55,597 nt of DNA, from positions 1-55,597 of the forward strand of contig CAZQNW010000001.1 of assembly GCA_964595035.1 (NCBI GenBank), in the 5' to 3' direction. Of the stretch, positions 33,157 to 41,136 are shown piece after piece. This stretch comes from JAKASV01 sp964595035. Its GTDB lineage: Bacteria; Babelota; Babeliae; Babelales; Vermiphilaceae. The notes beneath the pieces are model-generated. The model was not told the origin of the DNA. It made no database searches and worked only from the letters and a program-made list of their open reading frames with translations. Both the position numbers and the translations under genes were made by a program. Every line of letters begins with the position of its first letter. The first letter of the stretch is position 1.

Positions 33157-33396
33157 ATGAAAACAAAGGTTCACAAAGAGAAAGAAGAAGTTATTCGCGT
33201 TGATGGCGTTGTTAAAGAAACTCTACCTAACGCGATGTTTCGTGTTGAAATCGAAGGGGGGCATGAAGTGTTGGGGCATGTTTCAGGTAAAATGCGTATG
33301 CATTATATCAAGATTTTACCTGGAGATAAAGTTGCTCTTGAATTATCTCCATATGATTTGACAAGAGGAAGGATTGTATTACGTTATAAGAGTTAG
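33157..33396 (+). CDS. infA: Translation initiation factor IF-1
   Basis: IF-1 blocks the A site during initiation. The OB fold is recognised by IRVDGVVKETLPNAMFRVEI, GHEVLGHVSGKMRMHYIKIL, PGDKVALELSPYDLTRGRI and VLRYKS at the end. The 79 residues include a short charged N-terminal extension compared with the usual 72 (MKTKVHKEKEE). GGGGATGAG precedes the ATG. Confidence 0.96.
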   Translation: MKTKVHKEKEEVIRVDGVVKETLPNAMFRVEIEGGHEVLGHVSGKMRMHYIKILPGDKVALELSPYDLTRGRIVLRYKS

Positions 33397-33419
33397 GTTT
33401 ATTTGTTTTAGGGATGACG

Positions 33420-33536
33420 ATGAAGGTACGTACATCAGTTAAAAAAATTTGTAGTTATTGCCGTATTATTAAACGTAAGGGCGTTATACGTGTCATCTGC
33501 GAACGTGATGCACGTCATAAGCAACGTCAAGGATAA
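33420..33536 (+). CDS. rpmJ: 50S ribosomal protein L36
   Basis: A 38-residue protein found by direct reading of the gap after infA. It reads MKVRTSVKKICSYCRIIKR and ends ERDARHKQRQG. The zinc ligands are present: Cys11, Cys14, Cys27 and a His at about 33, so it is the C+ form. AGGGATG lies upstream; an in-frame ATG two codons earlier (33414) is also possible. It lies between infA and rpsM, the standard place. Many gene finders miss it because it is so short. Confidence 0.95.
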   Translation: MKVRTSVKKICSYCRIIKRKGVIRVICERDARHKQRQG

Positions 33537-33563
33537 CAGATAGGCAAATAGAATAGGGATGAT

Positions 33564-33953
33564 ATGGCTCGTATAGAAGGTGTTAACTTACCAAATAATA
33601 AGCGCATAGAGTATGGCTTGACCTATGTTTTTGGAATTGGTTTAAAGGCTTCTCAAGATATTTTGAATAAGCTGAAAATCGATTTTAATAAACGCGTAAA
33701 AGATTTGTCGGATGAAGAAATCGCGGCAATTCAAAAAGAAGTATCTAATAATTACGTTACTGAAGGTGAATTGCGCAAAGAGATAACGCTTAATATAAAG
33801 CGTTTACAAGAAATCGGATGTTATCGTGGTTTACGTCATAAAAAAGGCTTGCCAACTCGTGGTCAGCGAACACGTACTAATGCTCGTACGCGTAAAGGCC
33901 CAAGAAGAGCTGGTTGTGCTATTGCGCTTAAACGTAAGATAACTAAGAAGTAA
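33564..33953 (+). CDS. rpsM: 30S ribosomal protein S13
   Basis: S13 lies at the top of the 30S head and bridges to the 50S subunit. Seen: RIEGVNLPNNKRIEYGLTYV, FGIGLKASQDIL, the helix-hairpin segment, YRGLRHKKGLPTRGQRTRTN and ARTRKGPRR near the basic tail. The 129-residue length is slightly above normal. Confidence 0.96.
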   Translation: MARIEGVNLPNNKRIEYGLTYVFGIGLKASQDILNKLKIDFNKRVKDLSDEEIAAIQKEVSNNYVTEGELRKEITLNIKRLQEIGCYRGLRHKKGLPTRGQRTRTNARTRKGPRRAGCAIALKRKITKK

Positions 33954-33997
33954 GGGTTTAAGGAATTAACTCTAGTCTATAGAGGTTGAAGGGTACG

Positions 33998-34378
33998 ATG
34001 GCGTACAAAAAGAAAGCAAAAAAACGAGGGCATATAGATTCTGCTATTGCTCATATTAATTCGTCGTTTAATAATACATTAGTTTCAATATCTACTTTAG
34101 GCGGCGATGTATTGATGGCCAGTAGTGCAGGTAAACTAGGTTTTAAGGGCTCGCGCAAAGGGACTCCATTCGCAGCTTCACAAGTCGGTACAACATTGGC
34201 AAAAGAGATGAGTGCTTTGGGTATTAAAAATGTTGAAGTTAATTTATCTGGTCCTGGAGCAGGGAGAGATTCTGTTGTAAGAGCTTTGCAAGCTTCTGGA
34301 CTAAATATTACTGTGTTGCGCGATGTAACTCCGTTGCCTCATAATGGTTGTCGTGCACCCAAGAAGCGTAGAGTATAA
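33998..34378 (+). CDS. rpsK: 30S ribosomal protein S11
   Basis: S11 lies on the platform near the E site. Seen: AHINSSFNNTLVSISTLGGD, SSAGKLGFKGSRKGTPFAAS, NVEVNLSGPGAGRDSVVRAL and PLPHNGCRAPKKRRV at the end. I start at ATG 33998 with AAGGG upstream; a TTG at 33986 is rejected. The 126-residue length is normal. Confidence 0.96.
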   Translation: MAYKKKAKKRGHIDSAIAHINSSFNNTLVSISTLGGDVLMASSAGKLGFKGSRKGTPFAASQVGTTLAKEMSALGIKNVEVNLSGPGAGRDSVVRALQASGLNITVLRDVTPLPHNGCRAPKKRRV

Positions 34379-34405
34379 CCCTTAGATTTTACTTTAGGAT
34401 GATCC

Positions 34406-34975
34406 ATGAACGAAAAACATAAAGGGTCTGTTGATAAAAAATCAACACCATCTTTTGGCCAACCAATGAAACATCCACGTAAGACGACTGAATATGGGCG
34501 TCAGTTGGATGAAAAACAAAAAGTAAAAAATATGTATGGGATGAGGGAAAAGCAGTTTAAACGTTTCTTTAGGGATGCAATTAAAAGTCGTGAAGGCGTC
34601 CCAGGCGAAATACTTTTAAGTTTGCTTGAACGTAGGTTAGATAATACCGTATATCGTTTGAAGATGGCTACAACGCGTCCTCAAGCTCGTCAAATAATTG
34701 TTCACGGGCATGTTCTTGTGAATGGTAAAAAGGTTTATTCGCCTTCTTATCTGGTACATGTAAATGATGTAATTTCGCTTGCCGAAAATGTTTCTCAAAA
34801 AACAGTATTTGTTGAGAATGTTATTGATAAGCGTTTAAAAATGGGGATTAAGGTTCCTGAATGGCTTGAACTTGACAAGAAGGATCGTAAAGGTCGTGTG
34901 TTGAGACTGCCGGTTCGCGCCGATATTCAGGTTCCTATTGAAGAGCACTTAATTGTTGAGTTGTATTCTAAATAA
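34406..34975 (+). CDS. rpsD: 30S ribosomal protein S4, shortened N-terminus without zinc cysteines
   Basis: S4 nucleates 30S assembly and lies at the mRNA entry channel. The core is clear: EYGRQLDEKQKVKNMYGMRE, KQFKRFF, the S4 RNA-binding domain LLERRLDNTVYRLKMATTRP, QARQIIVHGHVLVNGKKV and the C-terminal VPIEEHLIVELYSK. The N-terminal domain is short (189 residues in all, against 200-209) and has no cysteine, so the usual zinc-binding region is missing and replaced by a Lys-rich stretch. Many bacteria have S4 without zinc, but the shortening is notable. Confidence 0.95.
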   Translation: MNEKHKGSVDKKSTPSFGQPMKHPRKTTEYGRQLDEKQKVKNMYGMREKQFKRFFRDAIKSREGVPGEILLSLLERRLDNTVYRLKMATTRPQARQIIVHGHVLVNGKKVYSPSYLVHVNDVISLAENVSQKTVFVENVIDKRLKMGIKVPEWLELDKKDRKGRVLRLPVRADIQVPIEEHLIVELYSK

Positions 34976-35022
34976 GACCGCCTTGCATAGAGGGGTATTT
35001 TTACGGTGTTTTGGGAGATTGC

Positions 35023-36060
35023 ATGGAGAAGAAGGAATACCAGCCTTTAATTATACCGCGTATAACGTGGGATCCAAAATCTTTATCGGGTACTTTTGGT
35101 GAGTTAGTTGCTCAACCTTTAGAGCCGGGTTTTGGCATGACATTTGGCAATGCATTAAGGCGTGTTTTACTGGGTGGAGTTGAAGGTTCAGCAGTAACAT
35201 CTGTTATTATTAAAGGTGTTAATAATGAATTTTCATCGGTACCAGGAGTACTCGAAGATACAATGCAGCTGATCCTTAATATTAAACAAATTATTGTTCG
35301 CAACAAAGAAGGTAAGCCAGGCAAAATGTATCTCAAGCTTAAAGGTGAAGGCATTGCTCGTGTTGCTGATATTAAAGCAGATGACCACCTTCAACTTATT
35401 AATCCTGAGTATGTACTTGCGCATGTTGCAACTGATGGAGATCTTGATATAGAATTTTTCGTTGAATCTGGACGAGGCTATCGCGCTGCTCAATGGCCTA
35501 CTAATAAGTCGTTGCAGGATGATAATCGTATTTATTTAGATGCCATGTTTTCACCAATTAAGAAGGTTACTTTCGACGTAGAAAAGACCCGCGTAGGTGG
35601 TGAAATAGATTACGATAAATTAATTTGTCGTATTTATACAGATGGTTCTGAAAATCCGGTAGAAGCTCTTCACTATTCTGTGTCTGTTTTGCGAACTCAG
35701 TTAGAACATTTTTTGGCAAAGCCTGAAATTCCTTTTAATGATATTTCTAAATTGCCTCAAGAATCGTCTGAAGAACAAACAGTTTCATTAGATAAAATAG
35801 GTATAAAGGGAATACCTGTAGAGTTATTACTAAAGCCTATTGAAGAATTAGAATTATCCGTACGTGCCCATAACTGCCTAGTTAATGCTGGGGTTAATCG
35901 TATTGTAGATTTAGTAAATCTATCTGAAGATGATATACTTAATATCAAGAATTTTGGGCGTAAGTCACTTGGTGAAGTAAAAGACAGTATGAAGGCTTTT
36001 GGACTTTCATTTAATATGGACATCAAAGAGTCAGATATAGAAAAGGCTCTTGAAGGTTAA
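35023..36060 (+). CDS. rpoA: RNA polymerase alpha subunit
   Basis: The alpha dimer nucleates RNA polymerase assembly, and its C-terminal domain contacts promoter UP elements and activators. The N-terminal domain shows FGELVAQPLEPGFGMTFGNA, LRRVLLGGVEGSAVTSV, GVLEDTMQLILNIK and, near 230, YSVSVLRTQLEHF. The C-terminal domain (about 260-345) has ELELSVRAHNCLVNAGVNRI and IKNFGRKSLGEVK. I start at ATG 35023 with GGGAG upstream. The 345-residue length is slightly above normal. Confidence 0.96.
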   Translation: MEKKEYQPLIIPRITWDPKSLSGTFGELVAQPLEPGFGMTFGNALRRVLLGGVEGSAVTSVIIKGVNNEFSSVPGVLEDTMQLILNIKQIIVRNKEGKPGKMYLKLKGEGIARVADIKADDHLQLINPEYVLAHVATDGDLDIEFFVESGRGYRAAQWPTNKSLQDDNRIYLDAMFSPIKKVTFDVEKTRVGGEIDYDKLICRIYTDGSENPVEALHYSVSVLRTQLEHFLAKPEIPFNDISKLPQESSEEQTVSLDKIGIKGIPVELLLKPIEELELSVRAHNCLVNAGVNRIVDLVNLSEDDILNIKNFGRKSLGEVKDSMKAFGLSFNMDIKESDIEKALEG

Positions 36061-36087
36061 GATATCAATAGTTAAAGGTTTTATACT

Positions 36088-36444
36088 ATGAGACATCAGA
36101 ATGCTAGAAAGAAGTTAAATTTAAAACCCGCACATAAGCGAGCCATGTTGCGCAACCAGGTACTTTTTTTAATAGATTATGGCCATATTGTATCAACTAA
36201 AGCTCGTATTAAAGAGTTGCGTAAGTTTGCAGAAAAATTGGTTACAATTGCACGCGAGGGTAACAATTTTAATGTTCGTCGTAGAATTAATGCTTTGCTC
36301 CCTTACAAACAAGATATTGCTTTAAAGCTTGTTAAAGAGGTTGCGCCACGTTATGTTGATAGGCCAGGAGGCTATACTCGCATTATACCTATGGGTAAAC
36401 GAACAAGTGATACTGCTGAATTAGCGCGGCTTGAGTGGGTGTAA
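36088..36444 (+). CDS. rplQ: 50S ribosomal protein L17
   Basis: L17 is near the tunnel exit. Seen: MRHQNARKKLNLKPAHKRAM, LRNQVLFLIDYGHIVSTKAR, KELRKFAEKLVTIAREG and DRPGGYTRIIPMGKRTSDTA. The 118-residue length is normal. It is the last gene of the supercluster; no hairpin terminator was seen between it and the tRNA that follows. Confidence 0.96.
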   Translation: MRHQNARKKLNLKPAHKRAMLRNQVLFLIDYGHIVSTKARIKELRKFAEKLVTIAREGNNFNVRRRINALLPYKQDIALKLVKEVAPRYVDRPGGYTRIIPMGKRTSDTAELARLEWV

Positions 36445-36498
36445 AAATTTTATTATAATTTTCTTCACAAACTCAAAAAAGTAGTTTATTATTTCAAA

Positions 36499-36507
36499 TG
36501 ATATAAT
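36499..36507 (+). promoter_or_regulatory. Putative extended -10 promoter for the CAU tRNA gene
   Basis: TG at 36499-36500, one base, then a perfect TATAAT at 36502-36507. No good -35 is seen, which is usual for extended -10 promoters. The tRNA begins 39 bases after the hexamer. Confidence 0.55.
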
Positions 36508-36545
36508 AACTTGAAAGTAATCCTTTCTTTTTTGTCCTAAATTGG

Positions 36546-36621
36546 GGGCCCATAGCTCAGCGGTAAGAGCAATCGGCTCATAACCGAGAGGTCCCAGGTT
36601 CAAATCCTGGTGGGCCCACCA
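36546..36621 (+). tRNA. tRNA with anticodon CAU, probably tRNA-Ile2 (lysidine type)
   Basis: The acceptor stem GGGCCCA pairs perfectly with TGGGCCC, and the CCA end is encoded. D stem GCTC/GAGC, anticodon stem with loop CTCATAA (anticodon at 36579-36581), and T stem CCAGG/CCTGG are present. It is not an initiator tRNA: G1-C72 pairs, and the anticodon stem lacks three G:C pairs. The GGGCCCATAGCTCAG start resembles tRNA-Ile(CAU), while a second CAU tRNA at 48635-48711 looks like elongator Met. Identity is inferred, and the positions of the arms are seen directly. Confidence 0.92.
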
Positions 36622-36668
36622 ACAAGGGTAGGACAGCTTGCCATAAAGCTTTAGCATTAAAGGGATGT

Positions 36669-37379
36669 ATGATGAATGACCAGCTGCTTCGAACCTTTAT
36701 CGCTCTTGTGACATTCGATTCAAAAGTCCGTTTATTATATGATGAACGCGAAAATTTATTGAATGTACAAAAAAGTCTTGTTGAACAAAAAAATATCTTA
36801 TTTAAACATTTAGAAGAATTAAAGCTTCTACTTAACGAGTATCAAAAGAATGTTAATGCTCAAGAGTTGAGTATGAAGATGCTTGACCAGCGCGAAGTGG
36901 AGCTTAAGCATCGTTTGGATAATGTTACTGGTGTTAAAGAATATTCGTCTTTAAAAAACGAAATTAATGCGGTACACGATCAGCAGCAAGCTTGTGAGCA
37001 AAGCTTAATAGAAGCATGGGAGAAATTAGATTATATACAAAAAAAATATACATCTGAACAGGCTCTATCTGATGCAAAAGGTTTAGAACTAGACAAGCAA
37101 CAGCGTGATATAGCTAATAAAATTCAGGATTTAGAATGTTCTATTGATGAACATGAGCGACTAAGGAAATCATATCTTGAAGTTGTTCCCGCAGATCTTT
37201 TGAACAATTATGAGCATATGAGAGGTCAGGTGAAAAATCCCGTTGTTCCTGTAGAAAATAATAGCTGTAGCGCATGTTTTTATCTTGTACCAGGTCAAGA
37301 TTTAGCTTTCTTGAAAAAAGGTAAATTAATACCTTGTAAAAGTTGCTATCGCATTCTTTATTCTGTTGATAGTGAATAA
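36669..37379 (+). CDS. Coiled-coil protein with C4 zinc ribbon (zf-RING_7 / DUF164 family)
   Basis: A 236-residue protein. Residues 20-185 form a long antiparallel coiled coil (NVQKSLVEQKNILFKHLEEL and later heptads), and the C-terminus has a zinc ribbon with Cys200, Cys203, Cys223 and Cys226 (CSAC and CKSC). The segment VTGVKEYSSLKNEI is typical of this family, where members may act as nucleic-acid or protein binders; the exact role is unsettled. An RNase HI-type gene follows 32 bases later, a neighbour pair also known in other bacteria. Two adjacent ATGs could be the start (36669 or 36672). Confidence 0.85.
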   Translation: MMNDQLLRTFIALVTFDSKVRLLYDERENLLNVQKSLVEQKNILFKHLEELKLLLNEYQKNVNAQELSMKMLDQREVELKHRLDNVTGVKEYSSLKNEINAVHDQQQACEQSLIEAWEKLDYIQKKYTSEQALSDAKGLELDKQQRDIANKIQDLECSIDEHERLRKSYLEVVPADLLNNYEHMRGQVKNPVVPVENNSCSACFYLVPGQDLAFLKKGKLIPCKSCYRILYSVDSE

Positions 37380-37411
37380 TTGAATATAAAACCTATAAAG
37401 TCTGGCTCAAT

Positions 37412-37894
37412 ATGCATAATATCAAAAACAATACCAAAGGACACGTGTTCGAATTATTTGTAGATGGAGCATCACGTAACAACCCCGGTCGAGCTGGTGT
37501 TGGCATTTTTATAACAAAAGATAAAAAGCCTGTTGAACAATTAGGCTTTTATATTGGTATAAAAACAAACAACCAAGCAGAGTATCTTGCTCTTTTGTTG
37601 GGGATCCTGTACCTTAAGGATCACGTTGGACCTGATGATATGGTGCTCATTATGTCTGATTCCGAGCTTATGGTTAAGCAATTGAAAGGTGAATATCGGG
37701 TTAAGAATCAAGACTTGCTGCAATTATATACAATTGCTAAAAAGATGTTAGCCTCTTTAAGTTACAAAGTAGTTCATGTTATGCGTGAAGAAAATTGTAT
37801 GGCTGATAGTTTGGCTAATCTGGGTATTGATCGTACCATTCTTGTTCCCGATTCAATTTTGGCGAAATTACATGAATATTCGATTTCATTATAA
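37412..37894 (+). CDS. RNase HI-family protein
   Basis: Cleaves RNA in RNA-DNA hybrids, a step in primer and R-loop removal. The four acidic catalytic residues are present: Asp18 in FVDGASRNNPG, Glu57 in NNQAEYLAL, Asp83 in MSDSELMVKQL and Asp132 in NCMADSLANLGID. The 160-residue length and the ribonuclease-H-like sequence fit the RVT_3 group (reverse-transcriptase-like RNase HI). It follows the zinc-ribbon gene, and its last 23 bases overlap the next gene. Confidence 0.9.
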   Translation: MHNIKNNTKGHVFELFVDGASRNNPGRAGVGIFITKDKKPVEQLGFYIGIKTNNQAEYLALLLGILYLKDHVGPDDMVLIMSDSELMVKQLKGEYRVKNQDLLQLYTIAKKMLASLSYKVVHVMREENCMADSLANLGIDRTILVPDSILAKLHEYSISL

Positions 37895-39188
37895 ATGTTG
37901 GATTATTCTTTTTCTTTGTAGTATTTCTGTTAATGCTTTTGCGCGCAAAAAGATCTCTTCAGGAGTACAAAAACATGATATATGCTCTGTTAGTTGTGCG
38001 CATAAAATAGAGATTTTTGATGATAAAACTCCAACTGATTCATCTTCACATGTTCAAACCTGCTCATTAAATAATGTGATTCCTCAGGATGCATATGAAA
38101 CATGTGGAACGGCAACAAAGCCTCATGAGATTGAAGTACGTGTATTGTTAGATGAAGGTAAAACATCTACTTGGATGTTGCACTCTGAGTCGGGATTTTT
38201 ATTAGTTGATCCATTAAATCCTAAAAAATCAATTTCTATACATAAGCATGATGTCTCCATTTCTAGTAAATACGGATATATTTATATTGATGGAAAACGT
38301 TTAACGAGGAATCGTGTTATAGTACGCGCTCACGATGGGAATATACTATTCAATGGTCACGAATATGGCGGTTCATTCTATGTTATCTGTATTTCAGACA
38401 GCATATTTTTGATCAATTGTATAGATCTTGAAGATTATGTAGCCTCCGTTTTAGATTCAGAATCATGGCCTAGTTGGCCTCATGAAATGCATAAAGTAAT
38501 GGCTATTGCAATACGAAGTTATGGCGTTGCTATGATGATGCAAGCGATAGCAAATAAACGTATATATCATGTTAAAAACAGTGTAAAACACCAAGTATAC
38601 GGAGGTTTCCATAAAAAACGTGCACTCTATGATGCTGTTACAGAAACTAGTGGAATCATTATGATATATCAAAATAAACCGGTTATAGCTATGTATGATT
38701 CTTGCTGCGGAGGCGTTGTAACTGCGCGTATGAAAGGCATAGATTTTGTTAAAGCGCCATATCTGGCGAGAAAAACACCGTGTACATTCTGTAAGAATTG
38801 CAAAATTTTTTCATGGACTGCGGAGTTTGAGAAAAGTGAACTAACTGCTTTGCTTAAAAATGATATTCCTAATCTGTCCAAAATTAAAACTGTTACTGTT
38901 TCAAAGAAGGACGCTGCCGGACTTGTTCAACAAGTAAGTGTAAAAAGTGCTCATGGTATTTCGACAATTTCAGGTAAAAAAATATTTAGCCTGAAACCTA
39001 AAATTAAAAGTTGCTGTTATGCGATTGAAAATACTACGAATAAGATTATTTTCAGGGGGCGAGGATATGGCCATCATGTAGGTCTTTGCCAATGGGGTGC
39101 CAGCCAAATGATTAAAGATGGCTACGATTGCAAGAAGACTTTACGTTTTTATTATCCCGGTATATCTTTCGTAAAGCTTGTGAAATAG
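37872..39188 (+). CDS. Exported SpoIID/LytB-domain protein
   Basis: A 438-residue protein with an N-terminal hydrophobic segment (about 6-21, WIILFLCSISVNAFA) acting as a signal peptide. The SpoIID domain occupies about 180-435: INCIDLEDYVASVLDSESWP, MAIAIRSYGVAMMM, YGGFHKKRALYDAVTETSG, YDSCCGGVVTARMKG and the closing GRGYGHHVGLCQWGASQMI, FYYPGISF. SpoIID proteins are peptidoglycan lytic transglycosylases in spore formers, and homologues in non-spore formers act on denuded glycans. The start at 37872 lies inside the RNase HI gene, and the Shine-Dalgarno is weak. Confidence 0.88.
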   Translation: MNIRFHYKCWIILFLCSISVNAFARKKISSGVQKHDICSVSCAHKIEIFDDKTPTDSSSHVQTCSLNNVIPQDAYETCGTATKPHEIEVRVLLDEGKTSTWMLHSESGFLLVDPLNPKKSISIHKHDVSISSKYGYIYIDGKRLTRNRVIVRAHDGNILFNGHEYGGSFYVICISDSIFLINCIDLEDYVASVLDSESWPSWPHEMHKVMAIAIRSYGVAMMMQAIANKRIYHVKNSVKHQVYGGFHKKRALYDAVTETSGIIMIYQNKPVIAMYDSCCGGVVTARMKGIDFVKAPYLARKTPCTFCKNCKIFSWTAEFEKSELTALLKNDIPNLSKIKTVTVSKKDAAGLVQQVSVKSAHGISTISGKKIFSLKPKIKSCCYAIENTTNKIIFRGRGYGHHVGLCQWGASQMIKDGYDCKKTLRFYYPGISFVKLVK

Positions 39189-39268
39189 CATTGTTATCAA
39201 AAAAGGATACAAAGTAAGAGTATCACAATATAGTGCCTCAGAGGTGGCGACAGTTGTTAAGGTGTTTT

Positions 39269-39730
39269 ATGGCGCAAGGGAAAGATCATATAGTAGCAGG
39301 TATGGTTATCTGGCTTATATCGCTATTTTTATTTCAGATATACATCGCTTCTTTTACTCATTTCATGATTCTTTTGTTTTGTGCTGTTGCGGGTGCTTTG
39401 TTTCCAGATATCGATATTAAGAGTAAAGGCCAAAGATTTTTTTTTAGCTTGATGCTTCCCCTTTATATTTTTTTATGTATGCATGAACGATATGTTTTAT
39501 GTGGGAGCTTGGTATTTGTAGCGTTGTTGCCAACTTTTGTTGCTCACAGAGGTATTTTTCATCAACTTTGGTTTATACTAGCCATTGCTTGTGTGTCGGG
39601 AATAGCAATAGCAAACACATTTCCTGCGTATGATGAATTTATTAAAATTGGAACACTCGTTTTTATATTTGGGGCTCTATCTCATCTATTACTTGATTTT
39701 GGTTTTTCTGGAATACTGCGCACAAAATAA
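39269..39730 (+). CDS. YdjM-family membrane protein (predicted metal-dependent hydrolase)
   Basis: A 153-residue polytopic membrane protein. It has four or five hydrophobic segments and the conserved polar set of the family (PF04307): KDHIVAGM near the start, GALFPDIDIKSKG, AHRGIFHQLWF and GALSHLLLDFG, with His and Asp residues placed as in predicted metal-dependent hydrolases. The function is not established in any relative I know. The start at 39269 has AAGG upstream; a GTG at 39233 would add twelve residues. Confidence 0.8.
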   Translation: MAQGKDHIVAGMVIWLISLFLFQIYIASFTHFMILLFCAVAGALFPDIDIKSKGQRFFFSLMLPLYIFLCMHERYVLCGSLVFVALLPTFVAHRGIFHQLWFILAIACVSGIAIANTFPAYDEFIKIGTLVFIFGALSHLLLDFGFSGILRTK

Positions 39731-39735
39731 ATTTA

Positions 39736-40551
39736 TTATACATCATCTTGAAACTGGTATAGTGTGCGAGCATTTTCTGTTGTTATTTTCGCAACAACGG
39801 TGTAATCGATATGCAAAAAATCTGCAATGAAATGAGCAATAGTTGCAACTTCTTTTGGATGGTTTCTTTTGCCCCTCATATGTTGTGGAGGCAGATAAGG
39901 TGAATCTGTTTCGAGTACAATATGTTCTAAGCCAACCGTTGCGACTATTGAGCGCAACCTATCATTCTTAGGATATGTTATGGTTGCAGGAATGCCTATA
40001 TAAAAACCCCAATTGATAACATGTTCAGCGAATGCAAGATCCTCAGAAAAGCAATGGAATACTCCACGATGGAGCTCTGATTTGTATTCATCGATAATTT
40101 TTAATGTATCTTCGGGTGCTTGTCGCGTATGAATAACGAGAGCTTTATTATATTCTAAAGCAAGTTCTATTTGCGCTTTGAATGCATCTTTTTGGCGTGA
40201 TGCATGATAATCGGGATAATGATAATCAAGGCCGCATTCTCCAATGGCGACAATTTTAGGATTACTTTTAATTAAAGGAATAAGCTGTTTTAAATCTTCT
40301 CGCCAAGATTCAGCGCAGTCATGTGGAAATAGTCCTACAGCTGCAAACACTCTTTTGTATCGTTCAGAAAGCATACTGCAGTTAAAGCTGTCAGTATATG
40401 ATGTACTACCAATGGTTACAAGTGTTGTAACATTTGATGTTGCCGCTTCATCTATGATTTGATCGGCTTTTTCGTAGTCGTATGCTTCAAGCTTTTTGTT
40501 AATATTTTCATCAATTAACATAGGAATATGGCAGTGTGTATCGACGAGCAT
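39736..40551 (-). CDS. TatD-family metal-dependent hydrolase
   Basis: TatD proteins are TIM-barrel metal-dependent DNases. Seen: the N-terminal HxH (LVDTHCHI), the Glu ligand in GECGLDYHYP, His in VIHTRQAPEDT, the segment GVFHCFSED and the final LETDSPYLPP. The 271-residue length is normal. AAAGG precedes the ATG. It is convergent with the YdjM gene and divergent from the HU gene. Confidence 0.93.
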   Translation of the reverse strand: MLVDTHCHIPMLIDENINKKLEAYDYEKADQIIDEAATSNVTTLVTIGSTSYTDSFNCSMLSERYKRVFAAVGLFPHDCAESWREDLKQLIPLIKSNPKIVAIGECGLDYHYPDYHASRQKDAFKAQIELALEYNKALVIHTRQAPEDTLKIIDEYKSELHRGVFHCFSEDLAFAEHVINWGFYIGIPATITYPKNDRLRSIVATVGLEHIVLETDSPYLPPQHMRGKRNHPKEVATIAHFIADFLHIDYTVVAKITTENARTLYQFQDDV

Positions 40552-40699
40552 AAGTGCCTTTCGTTAAGTATTGTATCTTCAAATTTGACAAATCTGCAAA
40601 TAGAATTACTCTAGAATACAAGTATAATGGAGTTTACAGAAAAGAGTGGAGATAAATGAAGTAGCAGTGTCGTACTTACATTATTTTAGAGGAGTATCA

Positions 40700-40987
40700 A
40701 TGAATAAGAATGAGTTGGTAGCCGCTTTGAGCGACGAAACCACATTCAGTAAAAAAGATGTTCTTCGCGTTTTGGATTCTCTAACGCGAATCATCGAACG
40801 TACGCTTAAAAAAGGTGAAAAGGTTTCTATTACAGGATTCGGAAGTTTTTGGTTATCCTGTCGTCCAGAGCGCAATGGTATAAATCCTGCGACTAAAGAG
40901 CGTATTAAATTGCCTCGTATTAATGTCCCAAGGTTTAAGCCAGGCAAAAATCTTAGAAAAGAAGTTAGATCGATCTGTATAGGTTAG
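40700..40987 (+). CDS. HU/IHF-type DNA-binding protein
   Basis: A 95-residue nucleoid protein. Seen: MNKNELVAALSDETTFSKKD, LTRIIERTLKKGEKVSITGF, GSFWLSCRPERNGINPATKE (DNA-binding arm) and FKPGKNLRKEV. The arm keeps the Pro of NPAT, which kinks DNA. It is closer to HU than to a classical IHF subunit. TTAGAGGAG precedes the ATG, which makes the start at 40700 firm; an in-frame ATG at 40646 is rejected. A strong terminator follows. Confidence 0.94.
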   Translation: MNKNELVAALSDETTFSKKDVLRVLDSLTRIIERTLKKGEKVSITGFGSFWLSCRPERNGINPATKERIKLPRINVPRFKPGKNLRKEVRSICIG

Positions 40988-41024
40988 CTTTTAGGCGACC
41001 TCGGAAAAAGATTCCTAATTCAGG

Positions 41025-41047
41025 GCCGCACATATTGTGCGGCTTTT
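41025..41047 (+). terminator. Rho-independent terminator of the HU gene
   Basis: The 8-bp stem GCCGCACA (41025-41032) pairs with TGTGCGGC (41036-41043) around TAT and is followed by TTTTATT. Confidence 0.85.
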
Positions 41048-41058
41048 ATTGTTTCTTT

Positions 41059-41087
41059 TTGCATTAGTGCGTTTTTTCCTGTACTAT
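41059..41087 (+). promoter_or_regulatory. Putative promoter of the serS operon
   Basis: TTGCAT at 41059-41064, 17 bases, then TACTAT at 41082-41087, overlapping TATAAC at 41085-41090. It lies between the HU terminator and serS, 50 bases from the serS start. Confidence 0.5.
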
Positions 41088-41136
41088 AACGTGTATGGGA
41101 CGGACGCATATTTTATAATGTACCTGTGGAGTTACA

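Noticed and set aside
36421..36657. Minus-strand ORF overlapping the CAU tRNA
   Set aside because: It includes the translated antisense of a tRNA (AHQDLNLGPLGYEP), a well-known spurious protein pattern.
40585..40628. TTGACA at 40585-40590 and TATAAT at 40623-40628 upstream of the HU gene
   Set aside because: Each hexamer is perfect, but the spacing between them is far too long to be one promoter, and I could not pair either well with a partner.
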